Part shown: piece by piece, positions 12,259 through 24,501 of the stretch
Position numbering within the stretch: the first letter of the stretch is position 1
Layout: each line of letters opens with the position of its first letter
From: Aspidiotus rigidus
Lineage: Eukaryota > Arthropoda > Insecta > Hemiptera > Diaspididae
Direction: 5' to 3'
Assembly (NCBI GenBank): GCA_035079385.1
Contig: JAVHKY010000003.1
Coordinates: 14,381,001 to 14,445,000, forward strand
Length of the DNA stretch: 64,000 bases
Notes under the pieces: generated by a model
What the model saw: only the letters and a program-made list of their open reading frames with translations
Databases searched by the model: none
What the model was told of the DNA's origin: nothing
Translations under genes and position numbers: made by a program

Positions 12259-14714
12259 CCTACCATCAGGAAATGGTGCCTGAAGCTCAGCTTCGAAGCA
12301 AACCAGATGCCCAGATACTTCACCATCTTTTTGAGTTGTCTGTCTACTGTATTAAAGTAAGCAATAAATATCTTTTACGTATTCACCTTCAGTTTAGATT
12401 TTTCCTTCCGGAGTTCTTATGAAGACTTGAGTGATGGGTGGGGCAGAGGGTCCTCTTGTCGGAAGACCATCCAAAATTTAAAAAAAAAACAAACCGATAA
12501 CTTGTAATTTTTCCAATCAATCATTTTATTGTTTGTGGACTTTCTCAGCTGCAGCGATAATTTTTATGGTACAGGGAAATTTCTCGAAAGTATCTCCGAA
12601 GTATCATTCTGAGAAGTTTGTCACTGTTAAATAATAGTACTACGTAACGAATTGTATTTCGTAGACTGTGGATTTCAAAATTTATGTAAATATTACTGCA
12701 CAGTTCGAACATATACTCGTATTGCACTGCACGGTTTTGATAAATGAAGGTTTTTGAATTCACGCGTCAACGAACGTCCGCCAAGCAATAATAATAACAT
12801 AGAAAGTGCCAACGGCCTGTCGTGTGCGTTGTCATTAAGAATAATTTACAAAATTTACTATAGCGGTCGTTTTTTTTTTTTTTTTAATATATTTTCATCT
12901 TTGGACTTTCCTTCGTACGATTTATTTTGAAGGAAGTTTGTACCTTATTAATGTAACAATTGTCCTACCCTCAAAATCTATACAAGTATGTATATAAATT
13001 TATGTATTTTTGCATTATACAATGAGATACCATCACGAGTAAATTTTCAAATTCATAAATGGAATACCAAAGGTGAATAAAATAGTATTGACTATATCTA
13101 GTATTTGGTCTAATATACAGCCTTGAAGATCAACATTCGTAAAATGTAAAACTTCGTTGAAAAAATTAAGTTAAGGTCCCGTAGTTCCGAACATGTAAAA
13201 TTTTGCAACCTGAAATCGATACGACCAGGAAATTAAGCGGTGAGGGCCCGAGCGTATAAAAACGGTGCCGCTATCAATGAAGCCGACCAACTCTCTCACG
13301 AATTCGGTAATTGCTATCACCTTTTCGATAAATAAATGAAAATGCAGGGCCTTACATCAGAACCGAGCATATTTCACGCATTTCGATTCTAACTTCGTCT
13401 GTTTCCTTCATTTCGTATTTCAGTTCGAAAAAGTCGAATTTCCTGGGGAAAAGCAGTGATAAAAAGTTGACTCCGTGACCTATATTTCCACGCTCCGACT
13501 GATCGGCTTTCATTTTCGATAAAAAAAAAGAACACGTTGTTTCTGAAAACAAAAAAACAAAAATCAATTTCTAACTGGACTCGATTTTTTTTCGCGTGTA
13601 CTTGAGTATTTTTTTTTTTTTTCAACGAGTTAAGTGCGTAAACGGTCAATCTTAAATAGGGTACTGTATATCGCGTGAAATGAACGAAAATAAAACCGAT
13701 AAACATAAATTTCGAACAAAAAATTTTTATCGACATTTTTTCCTCTATAGCGCATAAATTTCGAGGTCGACTTTCAAGTTGAAATTTTATTTGCTAATTA
13801 TTTCACCCTCCGTAACGGTAAATTGACATACAATGAAATCGGCGAGTCGGTGAAATCGACTCGTACCTAGCATTTCGCATTCATTTTTATCCGATTAAAC
13901 GTAATTTTTGAAATTTGACATCCTGTGAATAAATCAGAATCTGACTACGTTATTAATTAATATACAGAATGAAAACCTTCACTATACACCTGTCAATGTA
14001 GAATGGTACGATAACACGTAAGTGAAGTACGTGCATGCGTACGCCAATAATAGATCGTCAATTTACATTCCGAGGTACAATGGAGGGTCTTCGTTAAAAT
14101 TATGTATATAATTGGGTGTACCTGGAAAATTTTCGACTCTTCTGAAAGTTCAACAAAAATATTCCGCGTTATGAAACAAGCCGAATCTGTGATCTGACTT
14201 CTGGCTAAACAACAAGTGTTTTTCGTAATTTTATGGAAAACCTAACGAAAGACCCTCTACTATCCGCGAGGGCCTCTTCGGAGAGAGTGGAGGTTACAGT
14301 GGGGTATAATTCGTCTAATCGAAATACACAGGTAGCTACAGATTCTCTACAAAAATGGTTCACCGTTTCTTTCTCAATCTAACGGATCCTATATGAAAGA
14401 AAATTATAAATTTGAAATTTGAAAAATGTTGACTCTCGGAAGTCGAGATCGTACGTAAGAGCAGATTTGAAAAAGATGTTGACTCTTGGAGTTGTATTAT
14501 TTGAAGAAAGACTCGATTCGCAGAATGGACACAAAATTACTCATTTCCGGGAAATGAACACCCCTTTTCCTATTTCGAAGAATCAGTAATTCTTCTGTCT
14601 AATTGCTTGATTTTCGTTGTGGTCATTTCCAGACCTCTGCAGAGAGATGCAAAATCAAAAAAAGCTTACGCAGTTGCGCCAGCAGTACCGACTATGTGTC
14701 ATTTATCCTAGTAA
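12259..14714. other. Non-coding stretch, no gene recognised
   Basis: AT-rich and unique-looking, with homopolymer T runs near 12870 and 13605. The overlapping minus-strand frames at 13352-13736 have no domain. Sequence around 13200-13320 is more GC-balanced and carries a possible TATA box (listed separately). Confidence 0.45.
13255..13290 (+). promoter_or_regulatory. Core-promoter candidate (TATA box in GC-richer context)
   Basis: TATAAAAA at 13255 sits in GC-richer flanks (GGGCCCGAGCG before, CGGTGCCGC after), the usual look of an animal TATA box. TCAATG about 20 bases downstream is a poor initiator and is a little close. No coding frame with recognisable content follows within 1 kb, so any transcript would have to be non-coding or have a short first exon. 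Confidence 0.25.
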
Positions 14715-14716
14715 TA

Positions 14717-16399
14717 GTCCAGTAAAATTGGCCATTTTAAAGGTTGAAAAGGCAATAAATGGTACAGAAGCGAAACTTGGAAAAGTTGTTGGGAACTTCT
14801 CATGAGTCTTATCCCAAGTTTCCCCAAAATTCCGAGTGGAGATTTTCCCCCAGGGGTGCGCAAAGAAGGAATTTTTTAGTTTTTTAGCTCTAATTCGCAA
14901 ACAAATGATTTTAGAGAAAAAATGTTCGAATAAAAATTGTTCCTCGTAAAATTTCCTATAAAAAAGCTTCCTACATATTTTTTCTATAAATGCACTGTTA
15001 CGCCGCTACCGCGCGTGACAAGTGAACACCTCTTACTACTCCGTATAATTGACATTGATTTACGCAGCACATTGCGTTCTACCATACAAAAATGCAGAGA
15101 TGAGAAGCGGTTCGCAAAGCGCTTAAACTTTTGCTTAAGCTTAAAAGTTTTTCCGAAATTTCGGCTTTTTTTACTCATCATTAGCTTTCCAGCTTTCGGC
15201 TTTTGGCTTATTTTTTCGACATACTGTGTAGAGTTCGAAAATTTTAAAGCTTCTAAATCAAATGATACACATATATCCTGTAGACAAACAAAGGATCATA
15301 ATATAGACCCAACACCGCAACAGTGCTGCACACCAAAATAGAAAAGAAAGTACAAATCTGCCGACGGGCCCGACGCCGACGTCGTGCAGATAATGTTTCA
15401 TTCATGTAACGTTTGAGGTTTGACGAACCCCTGGAACGTGCAGAATTCGGTTTTGGAGAAATGCAACATTGTACATGGCAAATGACGAACGATGTTAGCC
15501 TTTTCTCCAAAACCAAATCCTGCACGTTCGTCAAATATTATTTACATTTTTTTTTTTGGGGGGGGGGGGAATGTATATCTTAATTAAGCGGATGCAGCGC
15601 TTCCTCTTTGACTGGCTTTGCGCTTAATGAACTGTGAATGACTGACTTTTTATCCGCTTAAAAGCTGTTCAAAAACAAGCTTAAACTTCGACTTAAGCTA
15701 TGAATGGCTTAAGCTTCTCATCTCTGCAAAAATGCGAGTTATTGTTTCTGCGCGCCAAGTGGCCTGGGAACAAATTAATGTGGTTGGGTATAGATTCTTC
15801 ATCTACTATTTTAAGAGGATATCAACGCTTTATAATCAATACTTAATTTATTTATTTTCCATTTCTAAATATTTTTCTTTTTCAATACTTACAAGTAGAA
15901 AGAGCCAGTTACAAGAGCATGTAAAATTGACAATGTTTGAGTTCACAAAGGATTAAAATGAAATTTATCTTTTCTTACTCATCATTATTCATTTTTTTTA
16001 CAATAATTTCTATCCACGACTCACTGGTATCAAAGAAAACAATGTAATAGGTAACTCGCGTCGCGTGGTATACCTGATCTGGAGTAGCAAGAGGTGTTCA
16101 CTTGTCACGCGCTGTAGCGGCGTAACAGTGCATTTATAAAAAAATATGTAGGAAGCTTTTTTATAGGAAATTTTACGAGGAACAATTTTTATCCGAACAT
16201 TTTTTCTCTAAAATCATTTGTTCGCGAATAACAGTTGGAAAACTAAAAAATTCCCTCTTTGCAGTCCCCCGGGGGGAGAAGCTCCACTCGGAATGTTGGG
16301 GAAACTTGGGAAAAGACTCACGAGAAGGTTCCTAACAACTTTTCCAAATTTCGCTTCTGTACCATTTATTGTTTATTACAATGGCTAATTTTACTGGAC
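14717..16399. mobile_element. Long-TIR, TA-flanked DNA element, copy 1, interrupted by a hAT
   Basis: Terminal inverted repeats of about 320 bases: left 14717-15042 beginning GTCCAGTAAAATTGG, right 16081-16399 ending ATTTTACTGGAC, with TA at 14715-14716 and 16400-16401. TA duplications point to the Tc1/mariner superfamily. A hAT (15095-15726) lies inside with its own 8-bp duplication. Removing it leaves about 1.04 kb, two thirds of it TIR. Translations of the arms give frames such as 14937-15341 that are repeat sequence, not genes. A second copy lies at 61712-63435. Confidence 0.9.
15095..15726. mobile_element. hAT MITE nested in long-TIR copy 1
   Basis: The ends are CAGAGATGAG (15095) and CTCATCTCTG (ending 15726). 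The flanks are identical 8-bp duplications CAAAAATG (15087-15094 and 15727-15734), diagnostic of hAT. The subterminal regions are rich in GCTTAAGC-type words in inverted orientation. The centre contains a second inverted pair (about 15437-15460 against 15499-15533, around GGTTTTGGAGAAA) and a T-run followed by a G-run near 15550-15570. No transposase. Confidence 0.92.
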
Positions 16400-16950
16400 T
16401 ATAAATTGTTATTTTTTGAACTGTCTCAATTTTTCATGGACTCAACTGTTTATACCACGTCTCGAGGTCTATAAAAACGACGGCTTCCTTAACAAAGTTA
16501 AACGAAGAACGCAGGGAACCTGTTCTCTGGGTCAAATATTGGTTTTGGTATAATCGAATTCGGAATTAAAGTTTTAAAAAGTTCTCTTCCCTATTGCATC
16601 ATTATGGTTTGAAAGGTCAAAGTTCCCCACCAATTATGATAGGGGGACAACTCGTGAAAAATTTTTACTTTTGACCCTGTGACGTTCTAGGTCAGTTTTT
16701 GCCGCACATCAGGGCGCACGGCGAATCTATCCGCTAGTACCTCTAAAATAATAATTTTCGCACCCGAGTTATGATTTTTCGAAACTTGTAAAATATAATA
16801 ATAATATTTCTAACGATCTCCTTGTCTTGAATTTATTATTTTGTAAATGAAATACCGGAGGAATTTCTTCCCTTCACTTGTTTCCTGGAGTGGGAACAAC
16901 TGACCTCGAATTTGATAAAGTGTGGCCAGTATGACCCTCATGAATTCCCT
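16400..16950. other. Spacer with a fragment of HINE-like family 2 (reverse orientation)
   Basis: Positions 16478-16522 read as the reverse complement of the family-2 3' end: stem TTAAC/GTTAA, then CAGGGAACCTGTT. About 240 bases of matching interior follow (TATGATAGGGGGAC near 16638) before similarity is lost. The remainder shows nothing recognisable. Confidence 0.5.
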
Positions 16951-18629
16951 ATCATCAGTTGTGTAACCACCGAAGAATAATTTAATTCTGATATAACACA
17001 GTGATCTGATCGGCTACAACAATACTGCGTCATAGTTGGCTCATTCGCCTAAGTGCTGAGTTTCCCCGAAGTGCAAAATTTTTGAGGAGGTCCGATTCTC
17101 ACTTGTGGCACATTGTTATCACATTTGAGTAACATGGTGGCACAGCTGCGCGTTGGCCACGCCCACTTTGTTTGAGGTGCAATTATGGAGGTTTTTTTTC
17201 TCTACTCTGCCGCTTCACACGAGAGTCACATGAGTGAGCAATGTGCTGTTGCACAGTGTTCTTCAACTGTGAAACTGATGTGCCAGTCACAGAGAAATCA
17301 CACTACTCGCAGACGATGTTTGGGTAGTCATTCATACGAGGCAAAATTTCACAAACTCGTTGATGGAGTGTATTCGTCACATCTCTTTCATAAGTGAGTT
17401 TTTTTGATGGACCCTTGTTCGGACCACTTCAGTCATGTGGCGTCACTTAAGCATCATATTGTTGTCACATCACCCTCACTGCCTTAGAATTCGACCTTTA
17501 CAATTGCTACTCTTTCAAACATGGATATGCTGTAGTTGCGCTACAGTTGAGCCGCGCACCACATTATCGCTTCAATACACCCATAAATTCCGCTTGTCTT
17601 CCGCAAACTTTCTTCCCTTGTGAAGGTATTTTGCCGCATATTTGCTTCGCTGCGTGATTTACCAATCAGCAGCATACCTGCGTCACAAATTACCGGCACA
17701 CGCGCCACAAGTCTCCTGGCACATTGCTGTTCCGCAACTGTGCCGGCATTTTGCATAACGAGTCTATTGGCTACCGGGTCTGTTATTATCTTACTGGTTG
17801 CTTCTGTTCTTTCTGTCTCGTCTAATCACCAATCTAAATTGTTCTCTTTGCCTTTGCAATATTCACCGGCTCCAACAGTTTTCTTCTGATGCGTTTTTCT
17901 ACCTTCCTTCGCATTTGTGCTGTTCTTCATTGTAGTGTTTGCCAAACTGTGACTTGTCATCTTCTTTTTCCCTCGATGTTTTGTGATTCTTTCCCCTGAT
18001 GTCGAACTGTCTGTCAATTTCTCTCCTTACTGTTCGCAACTGAGCCTGTGCACTCCGCTCAAGCTTCCCTCGTCATTTTCCTACGTCTAGTCGTTGCATA
18101 TTCTCTTCACAGTGGGTTGCCTATTGCCTATATTCACTTTATAACCCCTGAATGCTTTCATTGCCTTGTTTGCATACTCTCTTATGTATGGTACTGGTCC
18201 GGAGTACTTTCTTACTGTGCTGTCATTGGTTCTTTCTTTGCTTCAATTTCTCAAGGACTCCCTTAACCACGCCTCTAGACTAGCCGTTGAGGCTGCTGCA
18301 ATCTGCTTTGCGGTGTTTCACTTTTATTCCTCTTCTCTTCATGGTTCTTCACGACAGAGATTGCTCGGTAGCAGTGCAGTGGTTCTGAATTGCCAACTTG
18401 TGCAATGTGATCAAGTCTGACAATGAAAAATTATTGGATAAGATATGAAGAACAGAACCGACCAATAGGAGACAGCAAAATTGGTAGCCTATAGAAACGC
18501 AGTAAATAGGCGAATGAACCAATCACGACGTAGTATTGTTGTAGCCAATTAGATCTCATAATACAGTGTTATACTATGAAAACTAATATTCATAACGCAT
18601 TGTTCTTCAGTAGCGACCCAACTGATGAT
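16951..18629. mobile_element. TIR element of about 1.7 kb with GC-richer, decayed interior
   Basis: Inverted ends of about 100-120 bases: left 16951-17050 (ATCATCAGTTG...GGCTACAACAATACTGCGTC...CATTCGCCTA) and right about 18508-18629, its complement. No convincing target duplication is visible. The interior (17170-18430) is markedly richer in G and C than the surroundings, consistent with a former gene. Minus-strand translations in several broken frames give short Lys/Arg/Thr-rich peptides and one stretch, VPVICDAG near 17680, loosely recalling a Mutator-like transposase motif. That resemblance is weak and the superfamily is undecided. Confidence 0.65.
17541..18017 (-). pseudogene. Possible decayed transposase gene inside the 1.7-kb TIR element
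   Basis: Two minus-strand open stretches (18017-17826 and 17756-17541) lie in order but are separated by stops. The upstream one is basic and hydrophilic (Lys, Thr, Ser and His rich). The downstream one contains AGTVAEQQCARRL followed by VPVICDAG. Some Mutator-like transposases of arthropods have an Asp-Gly/Ala-Gly-Trp motif at such a position, but the Trp and the following basic residues are not intact here. No full domain can be shown. It may equally be a shadow of a gene in another frame. Confidence 0.25.
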
Positions 18630-18726
18630 GGAGTAACATCTGAAAGTACTCTTGTAAGCTAAGTAATAAAGTAGAATAGTACCCTTGAGAGCTTTTCATT
18701 CTTGTGCTTTACTGACACCTCATGAT

Positions 18727-18913
18727 CAGAGACCGGATTTCTCGGCAAAATGCCGAAATCGTCGTTTTTGCCGAATTTTAGAAGGAAAATGTATAATTTT
18801 TAGCATGAAATGACTCAAAAAATACAAAAAAATGGTACTTTTTTCGTTATTGCCGAAAACTGAATTTTCAGTGCCGAAAATCTCCATCAAAAATGTCGAA
18901 AAATCCGGTCTCT
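18727..18913. mobile_element. Short hAT MITE (187 bp)
   Basis: Ends CAGAGACCGGATTT (18727) and AAATCCGGTCTCTG (ending 18913) are perfect inverted repeats. The flanks CTCATGAT (18719-18726) and CTCATGAC (18914-18921) match at 7 of 8 positions. The interior repeats GCCGAAA words. The CGGATTT-YTCGG terminus links it to the elements at 43488 and 52697. Confidence 0.88.
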
Positions 18914-18921
18914 GCTCATGA

Positions 18922-20690
18922 CACTCAATACGAGTGCTGATGATCAGAAAATGACAAGTTTGGGCTACATTTCTGTAATTACTTTTTTCCTCCCCTGCGG
19001 TTTATAATAATACGATACCTACAATATTCTATAAGTGCCAGTTTCAGGCAATTTTCAAGCATTGAAACATAATTTTTGGGAAACCCAGCGGAGATAGCAA
19101 GAAATGGAAATGGCATCTCAGTTAGAACACCTTCGCTAGCTCATGTTTATTCCAAAAATTCGAGATTTGTTTATGTGTGTCATGAGGAGGGAGGAGTGAG
19201 AAACATGCATGAGGAAGGAATTCCACTTTTTTAGCCATATAATAATTGACCTTGATGGATTATTGAAATAAAAATTTTTACGTTTGAAACAGGTTCTTTG
19301 CTCCTTTCAAAGAACAATAATATAGTTGACGAAAGATAACACAGTAACGAACGAGTTCTAAAATATAGGTGATGGAGCTGGACAAGATAAAATGGTAAAT
19401 CAGAAATTTCTTTTAGGTACCTTATTTCATTTTTCTACGATTTTTCCCTCTTTAAATACATTATTAATCGCATCTAGAGCTATATTTTTAACAAGTACGT
19501 ATTTCTTTCCATTTCCTCTTTCTCAAACCACCTTGTTTTTATTTCTTTTTTGGAGCCATTAGGGGGACACTTCACCTTTCCTCCCAAAACTGCCGAAATA
19601 TTTATTTTTGTCAAGTCGAGTATTTCCTCGAAATATTTTTTCTCCCTCGTATCCATCTACTCCAAACTACTTTTTCCCGTTAAGTTACGTGGTAGTGTTG
19701 TAGCATAGATACATAGTACACATATACCTCTAAGAAATAATTCCACGTTTTCTTTTACGCGCGCGTCTCATCTTTTTCACGATCTTCATTGGTGACGACA
19801 GCAATATTTTTCATCAACCAGATCTGTCTGTTACCGCGAATCTGTGGCAAATTTTCTCAAAGCACTTATTTTTTCTTAGAAATTTCGTCGACTTTTTCTT
19901 TTGATCCAAGTTCCGTTTCGTAAAGACAACGCGAAAGTCGGGAGAATTGAAAATGTGAATTTTTTACTTCTCAGTTTTTATATTATAAAAGGAATTCACT
20001 CTGAGTTTTTGTGATTCCATTCGTACGTTGAAAGATCCTGTAATTTTATTTTAGTTTCTTTAAAAGTCCAGTAGTGTCTTCTTAATGCCGATCGAAATTT
20101 TTGTTTCACTTTCCTTCCGTTCAATATCGTGAAAATATTTGAAATAGCTAATTTCTCCCCTTTGGATTGATCGCCTATGTAAGTATAGACTCTTACTTTA
20201 TCAAGAGTTTTAAAGTTCTTATTTTAAAAAAACGCGGGTGCGGTATATCTTTATCGAGATGAACGAGAGGTAACTTACAATTTTTGACGAATTGCGTGAT
20301 TTGACAAAAATTTATTGACTAATTTTGAACAGTCGTATATCTCTTTCTGGCTGTACTGAGCCTCATAAATTCACGAGAGTTCGTTGAACGATTTTTTCGT
20401 CTTCTTTTTGCCTCCACTAGCAATAAAACAACCGAATGGTGCGACTATCTCTATGACATTATCCTCGTAAAGTTTGGGAAATTATCTATTTATAATGATC
20501 AAGTGTTATTACGATTTACGTATGTCTGAGAACGTAAGTAAAGACACCACTAAGACAATGCAATTCACTATAAAAGTTCAGGTTTCGGAGTGAATATTTT
20601 TTTTTGGTCGAGTCGACACTTCGATTAGTATTTGGCCAAAGAAGAAAATTTGTTATTAATTACCCAGTTGAAAATCAAAATTCAGTATAG
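18922..20690. other. Non-coding AT-rich stretch, nothing recognised
   Basis: No open frame reaches 60 codons across this stretch on either strand. No TIR, array or RNA gene was seen. Confidence 0.5.
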
Positions 20691-20943
20691 AAGTTGTTGC
20701 GAGAAAATATCAGGAAATTCTCAAGATGTACCTGTACGAGGAGGACGGGCTTCAAAAGATTTTGACTTACGAGTTCTACAGAAGAGGAACCTTGAACTAT
20801 AAGATTGGTGAATTGGAGAAATTTTCACTTTCGAGCTACATATAAGAGGTAAGAGGCTTGGAAAAAAAGTTAATAATTCTCCCTTTATAGATATGTCTTT
20901 CTTTGAGACTCCATAAGCTAGTCGTGAGAAGGGATTTAATATA
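20691..20943. repeat. Degenerate minisatellite relatives and a dispersed 43-bp fragment
   Basis: Around 20780-20870 the words GAAATTTTCACTTTCGAGCTACATATAAGAGG resemble degraded units of the HINE minisatellite. Positions 20901-20943 are the near-identical inverse of 39918-39961, just upstream of the Penelope-like relic (landmarks CTAGTCGTGAGAAGGGATT and GAGACTCC). Confidence 0.5.
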
Positions 20944-21081
20944 ATGAAGGATACCCTAGCTCGTTAGGTCTCGCGATCACGTGACGCAAATTTTCTAAAA
21001 ACCTGCCGCCTTAGGACATATCCATTTCAAATTGGAAACACCTAATAGTATGAATCAGGAGCCTACTTAATTGGAACTTTT

Positions 21082-21485
21082 AACGGGGAACCTGTTTTAT
21101 CGGGGGGGGGGGGGGGCGACAAAGCTCGTTGCTGGAAAATTTTCCAAATCCCCTTCCCATCATATATAGCTCGGTGGTCGGTGTATATAGTCTGAACGAT
21201 AGCGCCTTCGAATAACTAGATATGCCATGCTTCATACACCAATTGACTTAGCCCCTTCAATGAGACAGATATGCAACGCTTCAAACGCCATGAGACTTTT
21301 CTGAGTCCCTCTCCCATATTGTGTACAGCTCGAGAGTCGAAATTTTTTCAAGTTTTTCGCATGACTGCACACATAGAATTTCTCAAAAAATTTTCAACCT
21401 TGTGACGTCACAGTCTACATTTTGCTGATCCCATGTGTTCCATAAAATAGGTTCCCGTTTAACTTTGTTAAAGAATTCCCGAAAG
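21082..21485 (+). mobile_element. HINE-like family 2, copy 1
   Basis: It starts TAACGGGGAACCTGTTTTAT followed by a G-run. It ends with CCATAAAATAGGTTCCC, then the hairpin TTTAAC-TTT-GTTAAA (21458-21472) and a T-run. The start and the CATAAAAYAGGTTCCC box are subterminal inverted repeats, and the hairpin lies after the 3' one, as in HINE copy A but with different sequence. The interior holds the reverse of the 45-bp minisatellite phrase and an ACACCAATTGACTTAG phrase. TGACGTCA occurs at 21403-21410. Confidence 0.65.
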
Positions 21486-21490
21486 TTTTT

Positions 21491-21897
21491 TAACAGGGAA
21501 CCCAAGTCCTCCTCCTATCATATATAGCTCAGTGATCGGTTTATGTAGCCCGAAAGATAGCCCCTTCAACTAACCAGACGTGCAACGCTTCAAATGCCAT
21601 AAGACTCAGAGCGTACTTCTAAGGTATCCTAAGTCCCCCTTGTATCATGTCATATAATTATAGCTCGGAGATCGGTGTATATAGTCTAAAAGATAGGTCC
21701 TTCAAGTTAATAGATGTGCAATACTTCATACACCAATTGACTTAGTCCCTTCAATATGACAGATATGCAACTCTTCAAACACCATAAGACTCAGAACGTC
21801 CCTTCAGGGTATTTTAAGACCCCCTTGTACCCCATATACGTGCCCCATAAAACAGGTTCCCCGCCTCCCCTCGTTTAACCGTTAAAGAACCTACGAG
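21491..21897 (+). mobile_element. HINE-like family 2, copy 2, head-to-tail with copy 1
   Basis: It begins TAACAGGGAACCC only a few T residues after copy 1 ends. It finishes with CATAAAACAGGTTCCCCGC, hairpin TTTAAC-C-GTTAAA (21874-21886) and GAACCTACGAG before a T-run. Inside are two rounds of a roughly 170-base internal repeat (TATAGCTCRG-GATCGGTGTATATAGTC... ACACCAATTGACTTAG... CACCATAAGACTCAGA). Two elements abutting in the same orientation suggest insertion into the T-run of an existing copy, or tandem rolling-circle products. Confidence 0.65.
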
Positions 21898-24252
21898 TTT
21901 TTGAACTTCCGCTTCAAATTTGTTACCTGATATGATAAAACAAGGCTATTGCAGTTTATGACTCACTGGTGTCAGTATTAGTAAAACTAAGTATAACTTC
22001 ATAGAAACCCTCGCCCCAACTAGACCATACAATTGACCAATGGACTACATATTTTGTCTTGCGAGGCCCACAGTCGGTTTTTTGTGCTTCTTCTTTCGTG
22101 CTTGACAAACAGTGCAACAATTCAAGATCGCTCTGTTTGCTTACCTAATAATCGAAATTAAAGTAAAAATTTATCGTGATTCTGTAAAACCTTTTTATTA
22201 TTGCGCCAATTTATGTTGACGAATGTCAGAGTTGAAACTTTTTATAGGAATTTTGGACTTATCAAAATCGACGACATAGCTAGAGGGAGGAACCTAAACT
22301 GAAACTTTTGGGAAATCTCCTGGGACACTCATACGTTTCAGGACTACATTATAACGATACGTTAAATTGATTCTTTATTCTCGGTGCTGTCGACACAGGT
22401 GCGTTTACTTTGCAAGTTGATGTAAACGAGGAAGCGCGAGTATAGTTTGCGGCCAATATACGAAGTACTTATATAAGAGCGAACTGATGATAGATGTAGG
22501 CGGTTGAATCCGAAAAGACCCTCCTTCTCGCTCGATTTAAGAAAATAGTATTTTTCTACTGTGTCTACTTTATCCTTCTTTATCTGAAATTTATCAAAAT
22601 AGAAAGTCTACTGGGCTGTAGCGCATAACATTTTTCGTTGTGTTATTTTTTTCGGGACGAAGTCCTACAGAGAAGAAAGTTACCCTAGATTTCGAAATTG
22701 AAATCCTTAAAGTATAGTTTTTTGATAATGCGTAAGTGTCGTTGAAGAGTATTTATGGTGTTCGAAATATGATTGTGTGATTAAAATAGTAAGATCAATA
22801 AAATATTTCTTGGTGAAATGAAATGTTTTCCCCGGAGTCCCTGAACTATGAAACGCACTCCTATCAGATTTCTAAGCGTTTTCTCGCCAAGGAAATAATC
22901 TAACAAATGCCAGAAAATCTTGGGTTCAGTCCTCTAGTCATAAGATCCGATTTTTCAAAACCGTATTATATAAAGATGATCGGACAGTACACAAACTTCT
23001 ACTCAATAAAATACGACTCATTAACTGACGAAGAAAAAATCCTATGGTCTCAGTTTCTATTGACCAGAAACACGAGTATGTCCCGGAAAGTGACTGAAAA
23101 AGTTTCTGATGAATAAGGGATAAATTGTCATAGGTAGGACAAAGAACGTGATGTAGTTGAAGGCTTCTAAGAATATGCGTTTGCGGTTCAGTCAAGACGA
23201 AATTAGAATAAGTGGCGCACAAACTAGCTGTAGAAAAGTTTTTTCATCGGATGATATAAAAGAGCAGTTATCAATGTGATAATAAAATAAGGTCAGACAG
23301 CGCGGTATCGATGAGAGTTCTGCCAAAATATCAGAAGTATATCGATCTCTTCATGCTCTGTCAAAAAGGAAAAAGCAAATTGCCAGATTATTCTCACTCA
23401 AAATTTGATAAGAAGGCTTCCAAATTTCATAATAATTTCTCTTAAACGAAATAATCTACTTCTGAGCACATCCCTTGAACAAACATTCCTTAAAAAATTT
23501 AGATGAAGATATTTCTAGCCTCATTTCCTGCCTCCTCAAATGATGTCCTCTCGATGCCCTGTTTACGTCCGGAATTTTCATTTTTTCCCCTGTAAGCCGA
23601 ATTTCAGTTATTATTTTCAGCGGGAAACTGGACCCGCAACGAGAGTCAATTTGGACTGAGAACTCTATGGAAGTTTGGGCAGCCGAACCCCCTACCCTTC
23701 TTTTCTTCTTTGTTCGGCGTAGTATATTGATTTTTTTCTTTATTAAGATTTGTATTTTTGGCTGAAGAGCGGCTCACAGCCCTCCCTTCCCCTTTTTTGG
23801 CGAAGAGTCTGTGGCGAACTCACTCATGCTTTTTCTTGGCTGGAATCCACAGAAATATCCAAATTTTTTTTTATCATGAGATAGGCTAAGATTATCTAAT
23901 CTGAAGTTGGAATTTAGGAAAGAAATAAAGGATGGACGTGAAGACATGTGGGAAAAATTTCGACTGAAAACTGTGGGGAAGGATAAGACGAAACTGAGAA
24001 CACAAAAAAATGGTACTTTAAATACGACCGAAGAGCCGAGGCAAAATACGGCTGATTTCGAGGAGGAGGAGAACATGACGTCATCAGAGCGTCACTTGTT
24101 AGATCGTGCGAGACTCAGGAATCTGGGAAGTAGAGGGGTAAGATGGTTGACTTTTTGAGGGATTTGGAAAAATATCGAGTCAAATCTCGACTCAAAAACT
24201 AGGTAATACCTTAGCGTTGCGATTTCCTCTCTGTCATTGCGTTTTCTTTCTT
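21898..24252. other. Non-coding stretch, no gene recognised
   Basis: Frames at 22907-23116 (plus), 22938-23222 (minus), 23774-24076 (minus) and 23907-24158 (plus) show no domain. The last is Lys/Glu/Arg rich and could be a fragment of a retroelement ORF1-type protein, but nothing confirms that. TGACGTCA at 24076-24083. Confidence 0.4.
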
Positions 24253-24501
24253 GCGGGGAACCCCCTATCCGTTTTATCGGAGGAGCATCCTTAGAAAATG
24301 TCCGCGAGCGTATCCGCGTTCGCCTTTAGTGATATCATCATTTGCGGAGCAATGTCCTTAGATTTGGAGTATTTCGACCATTGGGTTACATGAGGAGTGG
24401 ACTTCGAAAAATTTTTATTTTTCAGCCGCATCGATAAGGAAATTTTTATTTTTCAGCCGCATCGATAAGGAAATTTTTATTTTTCAGCCGCATCGATAAG
24501 G
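24253..24501 (+). mobile_element. HINE-like 5' end fragment with a 31-bp triplication
   Basis: GCGGGGAACCCCCTATCC at about 24255 followed by TTTATCGGAGGAGCATCCTT and GTCCGCGAGCG matches the 5' ends of HINE copies A-D. No 3' hairpin is present, so the copy is truncated. It runs into three near-perfect 31-bp units (24409-24501) containing ATTTTTCAGCCGCATCGATA. Confidence 0.6.
24409..24501. repeat. Tandem repeat, 3 x 31 bp
   Basis: Unit starts fall at 24409, 24440 and 24471. Each unit contains TTTTTCAGCCGCATCGATAA. The units are virtually identical, implying recent expansion. Confidence 0.9.

Noticed and set aside
14937..15341. 134-codon frame, repeated at 61933-62259
   Set aside because: It lies in the long-TIR arm and nested hAT end; it is shared because the element is shared, and has no domain.
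17185..18420. Several plus-strand frames in the GC-richer block
   Set aside because: They overlap minus-strand frames, have no domain, and lie inside a decayed TIR element.
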